From an uncultured Tenacibaculum sp. (lineage in GTDB: Bacteria; Bacteroidota; Bacteroidia; Flavobacteriales; Flavobacteriaceae), in contig NZ_CANLTU010000016.1 of the NCBI RefSeq assembly GCF_947494125.1, positions 1 to 60,919 of the forward strand: a stretch of 60,919 bases of DNA, given 5' to 3'. Below are positions 46,103-54,020 of this stretch, in pieces. How positions within the stretch are numbered: the stretch's first letter is position 1; every line of letters begins with the position of its first letter. The notes under the pieces are model-generated. The model searched no databases. It had not been told where the DNA came from and saw only the letters and a list, made by a program, of their open reading frames with translations. The position numbers and the translations under genes are program-made.

Positions 46103-46831
46103 ATGTCAAAAAGCATCAAACCATACAAAAATTCTGAATTAGGAAAAAAAGAACAAGTCGCTAAAATGTTTGACAATATTTCTGAAGATTACGACGGATT
46201 AAACCGTGTTATTTCTTTAGGAATTGATGTTAGCTGGAGGAAAAAAGTAGTGAAATTAGTTGGAGAAAACAACCCGCAACAAATATTAGATATAGCAACT
46301 GGAACTGGTGATTTAGCTTTAATGATGGCTGAATTAAACCCCAAAAGGATTGTAGGTTTAGATATCTCTGCAGGAATGTTAGAAGTTGGTAAACAAAAAA
46401 TAGCCAAAGCAGATTTAACTAATAAAATTGAAATGATTGTTGGTGATAGTGAAAGCATCCCTTTCGAAGACAATACTTTTGATGCTATTACTGTTTCTTT
46501 TGGAGTAAGAAATTTTGAAAACTTAGACAAAGGCTTAACTGAAATACTTCGTGTATTAAAACCTGGAGGTAAATTTGTGGTTTTAGAAACATCAAACCCA
46601 ACCAAGTTTCCTTTTAAACAAGGTTATAAGTTTTACACTAATTTTATTCTTCCTATTATTGGTAAAATATTTTCTAAAGATAAAGTTGCCTACTCTTATT
46701 TATCAGAAAGTGCTAATTCTTTTCCATTTGGAAAAGCCTTCAACAATATTTTGCAAAAAAATGGGTTTAAGAATGCAAAGAATTTACCTGTAACTTTTGG
46801 AGTTGCATCAATTTATACCGCCTTAAAATAG
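46103..46831 (+). CDS. ubiE: Demethylmenaquinone methyltransferase
   Basis: 242 aa SAM-dependent methyltransferase (also called menG) that makes menaquinone from demethylmenaquinone; flavobacteria use menaquinone. Motif I is [15 protein letters not shown] (near 56), the family signature [16 protein letters not shown] is near 30, and [19 protein letters not shown] is motif II. It lies 1 bp before porT, so the two are co-transcribed, and the neighbouring of ubiE and porT is conserved in this family of bacteria. Confidence 0.94.
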   Translation: MSKSIKPYKNSELGKKEQVAKMFDNISEDYDGLNRVISLGIDVSWRKKVVKLVGENNPQQILDIATGTGDLALMMAELNPKRIVGLDISAGMLEVGKQKIAKADLTNKIEMIVGDSESIPFEDNTFDAITVSFGVRNFENLDKGLTEILRVLKPGGKFVVLETSNPTKFPFKQGYKFYTNFILPIIGKIFSKDKVAYSYLSESANSFPFGKAFNNILQKNGFKNAKNLPVTFGVASIYTALK

Positions 46832-46832
46832 T

Positions 46833-47534
46833 ATGCTAAAAAAACTTTTATTTTTTGGGATTTTTGGAATCGTTTCAATTACCTCTCAAGCACAACAAGA
46901 AAAAGTATTGAATTTACCTAGTTTTGATAAGCCTCTTTTTCATTATGGTTTTTATTTAGGTTTAAACAGTAATGGATATAAAGTAGGATACAAACCTAGT
47001 GGATTTAACAATGCTGAAATAGAAGTAAAATCTTCAGTAGGGTTTAATGTAGGATTAATTGCTGACCTTAGATTACATAATAATGTAAATTTAAGATTTG
47101 AACCAGGTTTAATGTCTAATACCAAAACCCTAACTTTTAAGCATATTGTTGGATCTGACAATGTAAAAACAAGAGAAGTTGGAGCTACATACTTACACTT
47201 ACCTTTAATTTTAAAATTAAGCACAAATAGACTTAATAATATAAGGCCTTATGTATTAGGAGGAATATCTTACGATTATAATTTTTCAAGTAATGAAAAT
47301 AATAGTGATGATAATTTTGCCGGTGAGTTTAGAACAACTACAAGTAATCTAATGTATGAATTGGGTGTTGGAGTAGACTTTTATTTTAGTTATTTTAAAT
47401 TCTCACCATCTATTAGAGGTGTTTTTGCTGTTAATAATGAAGTTAAATACGATAATAAATCTCCAAGTCAATGGACAGACCCTATTGATTTTCTGGGGAC
47501 CAGAGGGGTTTTCTTACACCTCTCTTTTGAATAA
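46833..47534 (+). CDS. porT: PorT-family type IX secretion protein
   Basis: 233 aa. A signal peptide (MLKKLLFFGIFGIVSITSQAQ) precedes an eight-strand outer-membrane barrel (PorT/outer-membrane beta-barrel family; HYGFYLGLNSNGYKVGYKP, NVNLRFEPGLMSNTKTLTFK, YLHLPLILKLSTNRLNNIRP). PorT is needed for T9SS secretion and gliding in Bacteroidota. Its presence shows that the organism has a T9SS, which supports the export route proposed for the giant adhesin. Confidence 0.9.
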   Translation: MLKKLLFFGIFGIVSITSQAQQEKVLNLPSFDKPLFHYGFYLGLNSNGYKVGYKPSGFNNAEIEVKSSVGFNVGLIADLRLHNNVNLRFEPGLMSNTKTLTFKHIVGSDNVKTREVGATYLHLPLILKLSTNRLNNIRPYVLGGISYDYNFSSNENNSDDNFAGEFRTTTSNLMYELGVGVDFYFSYFKFSPSIRGVFAVNNEVKYDNKSPSQWTDPIDFLGTRGVFLHLSFE

Positions 47535-47537
47535 AAT

Positions 47538-47570
47538 TAAAAAACAGCTAATTAAATTAGCTGTTTTTTT
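47538..47570 (+). terminator. Terminator of porT
   Basis: AAAACAGCTAATT pairs with AATTAGCTGTTTT, followed by a T run. Confidence 0.88.
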
Positions 47571-47680
47571 GTGGTTATAATTTATAAAAATTATATTTCC
47601 TTTTCTTTTCTATAGTATAAGACACCTATAATTTGTTTTGGTCACAAAGTTTAAGTCCTAAAAATCCTTATATATAAAAC

Positions 47681-47885
47681 GAGTGGTTTTTGTTTCCAAA
47701 AACCACTCTCATTTACTTAAAAGATAGATGCCCCCCGATAACTATCTTCGTTTATTTAGACACTTTTTATTTATTTAAGTCACAAAAAAGGACAAAAAAA
47801 ATGACCATCTTTAGATGGCCATTTAATTAGTAAAGAATAAATTCTTTACCTATAAGATAGAAGTCCCCCGAAATCTATCATTTTT
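47681..47885. ncRNA. Candidate structured RNA: two hairpin pairs with C-rich loops
   Basis: Two elements align by eye: AAGATAGATGCCCCCCGATA (from 47721) and AAGATAGAAGTCCCCCGAAA (from 47854), each closing with CTATC. Each is preceded by a separate strong hairpin, and the second is followed by TTTTTT. Because both stems and the C5-6 loop are kept while the surroundings differ, a structured RNA or a protein-binding RNA element is likely. Strand and function are not determined; on the minus strand it would be the 3' UTR of the MscS gene. Confidence 0.45.
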
Positions 47886-47943
47886 TAAAATCATTTTTCT
47901 ATATATAAATATGGCTCAAATATATAAAAAAAAATTTAATCAT

Positions 47944-48762
47944 TTATTTTTTTACAACTATTTTACTGTTTACCACATCCTTAATAGGTAAAACTACCTT
48001 ACCTTCATCTGTTGTTACAGTTAAACAAATATTATCTATTGCTGTAACCACTCCTACTACATCTCCAATAACAACCTTTTCTCCTATACCTATATTTTTT
48101 CTTGAATAATAACCAAAAAGCAATCTAGAGACTGCGTCTCTTGCACCTAAACCAAAAGCAATTGTAAATGCTAGAAGAATTGACCCAATTATAAGAGTTA
48201 AATTACTTTTTATCAGAGAAGTATCTACTCCCGCCTGATCTAATGCTGTTATAGACAAAAATATAACTATTAAGTAAAACGCAATATTTCCAACTAAATT
48301 GCCTCCTGAAATTTCAAAAGATTTAAACATAGATTGAATTGCTTTTTTTACAATAGTTCCTAAATACGCACCTGCAACAAAAATTCCAAGAGCAGTTAAT
48401 AATTTTGGTAAGTAAGCAAAAAAGCTTTGTATACCTTCAGAAATTACATTTATTCCAAAAATATTAGACCCAGCCATTACAAAAGTTAGTATCAAAAACC
48501 ATTTTAGTACTGCTAAAATCACATTAGTTAATACTATATTTATAGTACTATTACCAAAAATTTCAGTTTTCCTTAGTTTTTTAGACCATTCATCAATTTT
48601 TGTTTTTGCTAAAGCTTTTCTTACTATATATAAAAATACTTTAATAATTATCCAGGCAAGAATTACAAATCCTATAAAACCTAATACCGTTGGTAAAGAA
48701 TCTTTAACATTTTCAAAAACATCTTTAAAGGATTCTAAAAAACCTACTTGTAACGCATTCAT
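47944..48762 (-). CDS. Small-conductance mechanosensitive channel (MscS family)
   Basis: 272 aa. Three or more N-terminal helices, the pore helix TM3 region (LILTFVMAGSNIFGINVISE and LITIGSILLAFTIAFGLGAR) and the start of the beta domain (VVIGDVVGVVTAIDNICLTV) match MscS. It opens on membrane tension and releases solutes on osmotic downshock. It is the last gene of an ECF sigma/68-aa/mscS set on the minus strand, which suggests the sigma factor answers an envelope or osmotic signal. Confidence 0.88.
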   Translation of the reverse strand: MNALQVGFLESFKDVFENVKDSLPTVLGFIGFVILAWIIIKVFLYIVRKALAKTKIDEWSKKLRKTEIFGNSTINIVLTNVILAVLKWFLILTFVMAGSNIFGINVISEGIQSFFAYLPKLLTALGIFVAGAYLGTIVKKAIQSMFKSFEISGGNLVGNIAFYLIVIFLSITALDQAGVDTSLIKSNLTLIIGSILLAFTIAFGLGARDAVSRLLFGYYSRKNIGIGEKVVIGDVVGVVTAIDNICLTVTTDEGKVVLPIKDVVNSKIVVKK

Positions 48763-48789
48763 AATAATAGTTTGTTTTGGTTATGTAAT

Positions 48790-48996
48790 TTAGTTTTGAT
48801 TATTATTCTTGTCCTTAGCTTCTTTTTTAGGCGTACCACCTCCTAATAAATCTGCTATTGTATTTGGGTATTTAACCACAAATAAATCAGCCATATCTAT
48901 TGAAAGCTTAATCATTGCCACATCGTTTAGTACTTTTTCTTTTAGTACCTCTGGCAATTCTTCATTATGTAATATTTTCTTAAATGGATTATCCAT
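48790..48996 (-). CDS. 68-aa protein between sigma factor and MscS
   Basis: No family is recognised. It is a short soluble protein with a helical middle (LPEVLKEKVLNDVAMIKLSI), a DLLGGG turn and a charged Lys/Asn-rich tail. It has no membrane anchor. It starts 5 bp downstream of the ECF sigma gene stop, so the two are translated from one message. That position makes a sigma-factor modulator plausible, but the sequence does not show it. Confidence 0.7.
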   Translation of the reverse strand: MDNPFKKILHNEELPEVLKEKVLNDVAMIKLSIDMADLFVVKYPNTIADLLGGGTPKKEAKDKNNNQN

Positions 48997-49001
48997 AATT
49001 A

Positions 49002-49571
49002 TTACAATTTGTTATACGCTTTAACTACTTTTTCTTTAGCTCTTTTTAAACGCATTTTTACTGCGCTATCACCCAACTCTAATAATTCTGATATTTCTTT
49101 AATACTCATATCATCTTGATACTTCATTAATAAAATCATTTTCTCCGACGGAGATATCATTTCGAGTGCTTTTGCTAGTTTATCTGATTTCAACTCAAAT
49201 AAATCAGCGTCATCTATTTCATTTTCGTTAATTTCTTCTTTAATTTGGTCCGTTACTATTGTTACTTTTTCCTTTTTCTTTTCTTTATTTCGCTGCACGT
49301 AATTTACACAGAAATTATAAGTAAAAGAATAGAGCCATGTAGAAAACTTAGACCTTCCTTTAAAAGTTCTTAGTTTTACAAACAGGCGTATAAAAACATC
49401 ATGTGTTAAATCTTGAGCTTCTTCTTTACTTTTAGAAAAGCCATAACATTTGTTATATACAACACCAGCATAACGGTCGTACAAAATAGCGAATAAATGA
49501 GTATCATTTTTCTCCACTATTTTAGCAACCAGTTCTTCATCACTAAATTTTGTAGCATCAAGACTTTTCAA
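49002..49571 (-). CDS. ECF-type RNA polymerase sigma factor
   Basis: 189 aa. Region 2 contains the core-binding and -10-recognition part (YDRYAGVVYNKCYGFSKSKE, AQDLTHDVFIRLFVKLRTF, STWLYSFTYNFCVNYV) and region 4 is a helix-turn-helix (LLMKYQDDMSIKEISELLEL). It is not followed by an obvious transmembrane anti-sigma; instead a 68-aa soluble protein and an MscS channel follow. Targets are unknown. Between it and rpoD (divergent) are the 11-bp GTAACAT repeats. Confidence 0.9.
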   Translation of the reverse strand: MKSLDATKFSDEELVAKIVEKNDTHLFAILYDRYAGVVYNKCYGFSKSKEEAQDLTHDVFIRLFVKLRTFKGRSKFSTWLYSFTYNFCVNYVQRNKEKKKEKVTIVTDQIKEEINENEIDDADLFELKSDKLAKALEMISPSEKMILLMKYQDDMSIKEISELLELGDSAVKMRLKRAKEKVVKAYNKL

Positions 49572-49796
49572 GGGCTAAGTTTGGTTTCCTTATTGGTTAT
49601 AATTAGACTTGCTATTTTAGACACCTAATATTAAAAGAAGTCACATAAAATTTTCTCTTCAAGTTTCAAAATTAACAATTCTTTAACAAATTGAGAAATT
49701 TTATAAAAAACTTTTTATTTTTTGTAACATTAATGTAACATCTTACGTATAAGAATATGTAAGCCAATAGATAAATTAAAAATATTTCGTAATTAC

Positions 49797-50660
49797 ATGA
49801 GACAACTTAAGATTACAAAACAGGTTACCAATAGAGAAACCGCATCTTTAGATAAATATTTACAAGAAATAGGAAAAGTAGACTTAATTACCGCTGATGA
49901 AGAAGTTGAATTAGCGCAAAGAATTAAAGCTGGTGACCAAAGAGCCTTAGAAAAATTAACTAAAGCTAATTTACGTTTTGTAGTTTCTGTAGCAAAACAA
50001 TACCAAAATCAAGGATTAACTTTACCTGATTTAATTAATGAAGGTAATTTAGGTTTAATTAAAGCAGCAAAACGTTTTGATGAAACCCGTGGTTTTAAAT
50101 TTATCTCTTATGCTGTATGGTGGATTCGTCAATCTATATTACAAGCCTTAGCTGAACAATCTCGTATTGTACGTTTACCTTTAAATAAAATTGGATCTAT
50201 TAACAAGATCAATAAAATGTATGCTTTCTTAGAGCAAGAAAACGAAAGACCTCCAAGTCCTGAAGAAATTGCTAAGAAATTAGATATGACTGTTAATGAC
50301 GTAAAAGAATCAATGAAGAATTCTGGTCGTCACGTATCTATGGATGCTCCATTAATTGAAGGAGAAGACTCGAACTTATATGATGTATTAAACTCAGGTG
50401 AGTCTCCAAATCCAGATAGAACTTTATTACACGAATCTTTACGAATTGAAATAAACCGTGCTTTAGAAACATTAACTCCTCGTGAAGCTGATGTTGTTAA
50501 ACTATACTTTGGTTTAGGTGAACATCAACCAATGACTTTAGAAGAGATTGGTGAAACTTTCGATTTAACTCGTGAGCGTGTTCGTCAGATTAAAGAAAAA
50601 GCTATTCGTAGATTAAAACACACATCACGTAGTAAAATATTAATGACTTACTTAGGTTAA
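49797..50660 (+). CDS. rpoD: Primary RNA polymerase sigma factor RpoD
   Basis: 287 aa. The short Bacteroidota form lacks the large non-conserved region of proteobacterial RpoD. Region 1.2/2.1 begins [20 protein letters not shown], region 2.4 includes [20 protein letters not shown], and region 4.2 has [20 protein letters not shown]. It recognises the unusual -33 TTTG/-7 TAnnTTTG promoters seen across this window. It is divergent from the ECF operon and ends in a terminator. Confidence 0.95.
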   Translation: MRQLKITKQVTNRETASLDKYLQEIGKVDLITADEEVELAQRIKAGDQRALEKLTKANLRFVVSVAKQYQNQGLTLPDLINEGNLGLIKAAKRFDETRGFKFISYAVWWIRQSILQALAEQSRIVRLPLNKIGSINKINKMYAFLEQENERPPSPEEIAKKLDMTVNDVKESMKNSGRHVSMDAPLIEGEDSNLYDVLNSGESPNPDRTLLHESLRIEINRALETLTPREADVVKLYFGLGEHQPMTLEEIGETFDLTRERVRQIKEKAIRRLKHTSRSKILMTYLG

Positions 50661-50710
50661 AAAACATATACAATAACGGTAGTTTATTATAACTATTCGT
50701 TTTTTGATTA

Positions 50711-50751
50711 TTAAAAAGAAAACTCTCGAATTATCGAGAGTTTTCTTTTTA
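50711..50751 (+). terminator. Terminator of rpoD
   Basis: AAAAGAAAACTCTCGA pairs with TCGAGAGTTTTCTTTT, followed by TTAATA. Confidence 0.85.
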
Positions 50752-50771
50752 ATACACTCTATAGTTTTGAC

Positions 50772-50779
50772 TATATTTG
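50772..50779 (+). promoter_or_regulatory. -7 box TATATTTG before rpe
   Basis: TATATTTG matches TAnnTTTG, 28 bp before the rpe ATG; -33 box unclear. Confidence 0.5.
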
Positions 50780-50807
50780 CCACTCAACAACAACACAACA
50801 AATTATA

Positions 50808-51464
50808 ATGGAAAAACTAGTAGCTCCTTCAATTTTAGCAGCTGATTTTGCTAATCTACAGCGTGATGTAGAAATGATTAACAATAGTAAAGCCGATTGG
50901 TTTCACGTAGATATTATGGACGGAGTATTTGTTCCTAATATTTCTTTTGGTATGCCCGTTTTAAAAGCAATTTCTAAACATGCTAATAAAACTATCGATG
51001 TACATTTAATGATTGTAGATCCAGATAGATATATTGATACTTTTGCTGATTTAGGAGCAGACATATTAACTGTTCATTATGAAACATGCACCCACTTACA
51101 CAGAACAGTTCAAGCAATAAAAGCTGCTGGTATGAAAGCTGGAGTTGCACTAAACCCTCACACTCCAATTGCTGTTTTAGAAGACATAATAGAAGATTTA
51201 GATTTAGTATGTATTATGAGTGTTAATCCAGGTTTTGGAGGGCAGTCTTTTATAGAAAATACTTATAAAAAAATAACTCAATTAAAACACTTAATTGAGT
51301 TTTCTAATTCTGAATGTCAAATTGAAATTGATGGTGGAGTTACCGATAAAAATGCGAATAAACTTATTGAAGCTGGAGCTGATGTTTTAGTTGCTGGTAG
51401 TTTTGTTTTTAAAAGTGATAATCCTACGGAAACAATTTCTAATTTAAAAGCAATTATTAATTAA
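50808..51464 (+). CDS. rpe: Ribulose-phosphate 3-epimerase
   Basis: 218 aa TIM barrel that interconverts ribulose-5-phosphate and xylulose-5-phosphate in the pentose phosphate pathway. Conserved motifs are VAPSILAADFANL at the N-terminus, the metal-binding WFHVDIMDGVFVPNISFG, VHLMIVDPDRYID, LVCIMSVNPGFGGQSFI and EIDGGVTDKNAN. Full length for the family. Monocistronic, with a very strong terminator. Confidence 0.96.
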   Translation: MEKLVAPSILAADFANLQRDVEMINNSKADWFHVDIMDGVFVPNISFGMPVLKAISKHANKTIDVHLMIVDPDRYIDTFADLGADILTVHYETCTHLHRTVQAIKAAGMKAGVALNPHTPIAVLEDIIEDLDLVCIMSVNPGFGGQSFIENTYKKITQLKHLIEFSNSECQIEIDGGVTDKNANKLIEAGADVLVAGSFVFKSDNPTETISNLKAIIN

Positions 51465-51479
51465 GTAAGTAAGATAAAT

Positions 51480-51523
51480 TTTTAAAGCCAATTTTATTTA
51501 TATAAATAAAATTGGCTTTAAAA
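51480..51523. terminator. Large terminator after rpe
   Basis: TTTTAAAGCCAATTTTATTT pairs perfectly with AAATAAAATTGGCTTTAAAA around a 4-bp TATA centre (51480-51523). Confidence 0.8.
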
Positions 51524-51572
51524 TGTTGTTATTAATAATCTTCTAATAAATAAAAAGTTAAACTTTTAATTT

Positions 51573-51725
51573 TTATACTCCCCCACAAAAAGGTTTATTC
51601 ATACAAATATAACCACTAGGTAGAGGGTCACATGTAGTGCACATAACATAAATCCAACCTCCTTTTATAGATTTTTGTTCAGATTTATTTAAAACTGAGC
51701 CTAAATTTGAAATATCATTCAACAT
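51573..51725 (-). CDS. Double-glycine-leader Cys peptide (bacteriocin-like precursor)
   Basis: 50 aa from the ATG at 51725; an upstream frame extension of 28 residues is unlikely. The leader MLNDISNLGSVLNKSEQKSI-KGG fits the double-glycine leaders of bacteriocins and small secreted peptides in Bacteroidota (LSKSEQKxIxGG). Cleavage after GG would free a 27-residue core WIYVMCTTCDPLPSGYICMN and PFCGGV, with four Cys, enough for two disulfides or other modification. No peptidase-containing ABC transporter or modification enzyme is nearby. The gene is monocistronic. Confidence 0.65.
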   Translation of the reverse strand: MLNDISNLGSVLNKSEQKSIKGGWIYVMCTTCDPLPSGYICMNKPFCGGV

Positions 51726-51823
51726 AATATAGTGTTTTGAGTTTCTCAAAAATAAATTATAAAAAATAATATCAAGTAAAAAAAACCATACTAAAAGTAA
51801 GGATTTCACTTACTTTTAGCACT

Positions 51824-52243
51824 TTAAAATTGCTCTAACAAATAGTAAATCAAATCTGTAGTAGTAACAATTCCTACTAGGCTCCCATTATCTACTACTG
51901 GTAATGCGTGAAACTCTTTTTTAGATAAAATTTCTGCAACTTCTTTAATTGTTGCTGATGAACTAACAGTTACTAGGTTTTTAGCCATAACTTGCTCTAT
52001 AGTAAACATATTATATACTACGGTATCTACATCTGTTTCATCTTGGTCTATAGCATCTGCAAAGCTAATTCTTAATAAATCAGTATAACTTAACATACCT
52101 TTTATTTCTGTTCCACTCACTACAGGAATATGTCTTATATGTTCTTTTTTAAATAACTTTTCTGCTCGTATTAAATCATCTGTACTACTTAGAGTAATTA
52201 CATTTTTACTCATAATTACTGATACTGGCGTTCTTTTTTTCAT
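51824..52243 (-). CDS. Tandem CBS-domain protein
   Basis: 139 aa made of two CBS motifs (about 5-60: VIMSKNVITLSSTDDLIRAE, RHIPVVSGTEIKGMLSYTDL; about 80-135: VMAKNLVTVSSSATIKEVAE, ALPVVDNGSLVGIVTTTDLI). CBS pairs bind adenine nucleotides and act as energy sensors. The protein has no fused catalytic domain. It is divergent from a Crp/Fnr regulator gene across a 126-bp region with an FNR-like palindrome, so the two may be regulated together. Confidence 0.88.
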   Translation of the reverse strand: MKKRTPVSVIMSKNVITLSSTDDLIRAEKLFKKEHIRHIPVVSGTEIKGMLSYTDLLRISFADAIDQDETDVDTVVYNMFTIEQVMAKNLVTVSSSATIKEVAEILSKKEFHALPVVDNGSLVGIVTTTDLIYYLLEQF

Positions 52244-52249
52244 TTTAAT

Positions 52250-52318
52250 GTGGATTTATTGTTTATTTCTATATCAAATTTCTGAAATAAATCCACTAGA
52301 AAAACTGATTAAAATCAT
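52250..52318. promoter_or_regulatory. Inverted repeat and FNR-like box between the CBS and Crp/Fnr genes
   Basis: GTGGATTTATT (52250-52260) pairs with AATAAATCCAC (52286-52296). Further right, TGAT-TAAA-ATCA (52306-52317) is a palindrome in the shape of an FNR/Crp half-site pair. It lies about 52 bp before the regulator's TTG start. Confidence 0.45.
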
Positions 52319-52369
52319 GCTGTTTTATTTTATTTCTTTGTACATTATACTTTGTAAATAAAAACAAAA

Positions 52370-53002
52370 TTGATACTAGATTTAAAAAAACATTACGGAT
52401 ACATATTTGAAGATGAATTAATTAATGAAATTTCAAATTTAGCCGTTTACAAAGAGTTTGAAGCTAATACTATTATTATTGATGTTAATAGCTATATGGT
52501 TTCTATCCCCTTAATAATTAGTGGTGCTATTAAGATTTTAAGGGAAGATAAAGATGGTGATGAATTAGTTTTATATTATATAGAAAAAGGTGACACTTGC
52601 GCTATGACTCTTTCTTGTTGTTTGGGAGAAACTAAAAGTAAAATTAAAGCTGTTGCAGAAACTGATATTAAATTATTAATGATTCCAAAAAATAAAATGT
52701 CTGAATGGTTAAGTAAATATAAAAGTTGGCAAGAATATATTTTACAAAGTTATCATTCTAGGTTAAATGAATTTATTGAAGCTGTAGATTCAATTGCTTT
52801 TTTAAACATGCATGATCGTCTGTACAAATATTTAAAAGATAAAGCTATGGTTACAAATAACGATCTTATTTCTGCTACACATCAACAAATAGCCAATGAT
52901 TTGCATACTTCTAGAGTTGTTATTTCTCGTTTATTAAAAGCTTTAGAAAAGCAAGACAAAATAGAGTTAAATCGAAATCAAATAAAAATATTAGAATTAT
53001 AA
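52370..53002 (+). CDS. Crp/Fnr-family transcriptional regulator
   Basis: 210 aa, read from TTG at 52370. A cyclic-nucleotide-binding-like domain (about 15-125; IIDVNSYMVSIPLIISGAIK, LYYIEKGDTCAMTLSCCLGE) is followed by a Crp-type helix-turn-helix (HQQIANDLHTSRVVISRLLK). No CxxC Fe-S cysteine set is visible beyond SCC near 86, so it is not clearly an oxygen sensor; the ligand is unknown. Its 3' end overlaps the converging peptidase gene by 6 bp. It may control the divergent CBS gene. Confidence 0.88.
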   Translation: MILDLKKHYGYIFEDELINEISNLAVYKEFEANTIIIDVNSYMVSIPLIISGAIKILREDKDGDELVLYYIEKGDTCAMTLSCCLGETKSKIKAVAETDIKLLMIPKNKMSEWLSKYKSWQEYILQSYHSRLNEFIEAVDSIAFLNMHDRLYKYLKDKAMVTNNDLISATHQQIANDLHTSRVVISRLLKALEKQDKIELNRNQIKILEL

Positions 53003-53806
53003 TTTTGTTGACTTATAATTAAGCATTATTTCAATTTTTCTAAACAACACAGGAAACTTATTTTGTAAATCTTCAGGCGTTTCAAAAAAATGCTCCATTA
53101 TTACAGCTACAAATTCTAATTTATTAGTTAGCGCATAATCTCTAAAATAATTAGATTGTTTAATTGCTTCTACATTGTTTTTATCACTCATAAAAGACAC
53201 TATTTCTTCAAATATCTTATAAAATATCTTAGCACTTACATCTTTAGATTTACTTCCATGAAAAGTTAAAGCATGAGTGAATTCATGAATTCCAAGATTT
53301 AAATTATCATTTACAATAATTTCACCTAATAAAAAATCTTCCCAAGAGAAAGCTATTGTTTTATATCTAGGGTTAAACTCCCCTTTATGATATAGTTTTG
53401 TTGTTACTGAATAAAAGCTTTTAGGATAGATCACAATTTTATTAAAAGTAGTAGTAATATATCTTCGCATACCAAAAGTTAATTTTATATATGACGACGC
53501 TATTAATACTTTAATCTCTGGTGTTAACTCTACATTTTCTCTTTCTATAAAATCATATTTCCTAAAAAACTGTACTAACCTATGCTCAAAATATTCTTTT
53601 TGTTTGTTATTTAGTTTATTATAAAATGATATATTTTCTACTAAAAAAGCTTTCTTTTTTTTAGGTAATTTTTTCTTTACCAAATAGAAGTGGACAAATA
53701 TTGGTTTATTAAAAACAGCCACATACATCGTTTCTAAAATGCTTACACTAACACCTAAAAAACTGATTACAAACCCAGTATACTTAATTATAGAAAAATA
53801 CCTCAT
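52997..53806 (-). CDS. M90/MtfA-type zinc peptidase, membrane anchored
   Basis: 269 aa. One N-terminal membrane segment (FSIIKYTGFVISFLGVSVSI) precedes an MtfA-like peptidase domain. The zinc site HEFTHAL (HExxH in the form HEFTH, near residue 176) lies in NLGIHEFTHALTFHGS, with downstream Glu in FVAVIMEHFFETP. The MtfA family was defined from a regulator of glucose uptake; here it appears to be a general peptidase. A perfect palindrome TTATGTAAC/GTTACATAA lies 22 bp upstream of its start. Confidence 0.78.
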   Translation of the reverse strand: MRYFSIIKYTGFVISFLGVSVSILETMYVAVFNKPIFVHFYLVKKKLPKKKKAFLVENISFYNKLNNKQKEYFEHRLVQFFRKYDFIERENVELTPEIKVLIASSYIKLTFGMRRYITTTFNKIVIYPKSFYSVTTKLYHKGEFNPRYKTIAFSWEDFLLGEIIVNDNLNLGIHEFTHALTFHGSKSKDVSAKIFYKIFEEIVSFMSDKNNVEAIKQSNYFRDYALTNKLEFVAVIMEHFFETPEDLQNKFPVLFRKIEIMLNYKSTKL

Positions 53807-53827
53807 TATTCTTAAATAAAAAACCTC

Positions 53828-53849
53828 TTATGTAACAAATGTTACATAA
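53828..53849. promoter_or_regulatory. Perfect palindrome upstream of the M90-like peptidase
   Basis: TTATGTAAC-AAAT-GTTACATAA, 9-bp arms, 4-bp centre, just upstream of the peptidase ATG at 53806. It has the size and symmetry of a Crp/Fnr-type operator. Confidence 0.5.
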
Positions 53850-53916
53850 TTTGAAATAGTTGTTTTATACTTTTATTGCTCACTCGAAAAGAGTGCACCC
53901 CTTTTTCTTTTTCCCT

Positions 53917-53949
53917 AAAAAAGCAGTAGAATAACTTCTACTGCTTTTT
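53917..53949 (-). terminator. Terminator hairpin of the interrupted tRNA locus
   Basis: AAGCAGTAGAA pairs with TTCTACTGCTT around TAAC. On the minus strand the stem is followed by TTTTTT, so it would end a minus-strand tRNA whose 3' end lies at about 53954. Confidence 0.6.
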
Positions 53950-53953
53950 ATTT

Positions 53954-53971
53954 TGTGACCCAGAGAGGATT
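53954..53971 (-). other. Displaced tRNA 3' end; candidate left attachment site
   Basis: On the minus strand the segment reads AATCCTCTCTGGGTCACA, the shape of a T-arm 3' strand plus acceptor strand and discriminator A. The upstream tRNA body is absent; the sequence switches to unrelated AT-rich DNA. This is the expected structure at one end of an element integrated into the 3' end of a tRNA gene. Confidence 0.4.
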
Positions 53972-54020
53972 TTTTTTACAATCACTACCTGATGATTTAC
54001 AATACATTAAGCATCACCGT

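Larger units (their letters stand above)
47535..47943. other. Gene-free interval with a chain of hairpins
   Basis: Contains the porT terminator, then a perfect 11-bp stem GAGTGGTTTTT/AAAAACCACTC (47681-47708), a C-rich loop hairpin (47721-47748), a stem ATGACCATC/GATGGCCAT (47801-47822), a stem GTAAAGAAT/ATTCTTTAC (47830-47849) and a second C-rich loop hairpin (47856-47879). No credible protein gene is seen; the only ATG frame in the first C-rich element has 16 codons. Confidence 0.7.

Noticed and set aside
46189..46605. A 138-codon minus-strand frame inside ubiE
   Set aside because: Antisense to a well-conserved methyltransferase; no family features.
47728..47778. A 16-codon ATG frame starting in the first C-rich hairpin (MPPDNYLRLF...)
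   Set aside because: The second copy lacks the ATG (AAG instead), and the palindromic stem explains the conserved bases better than a coding constraint.
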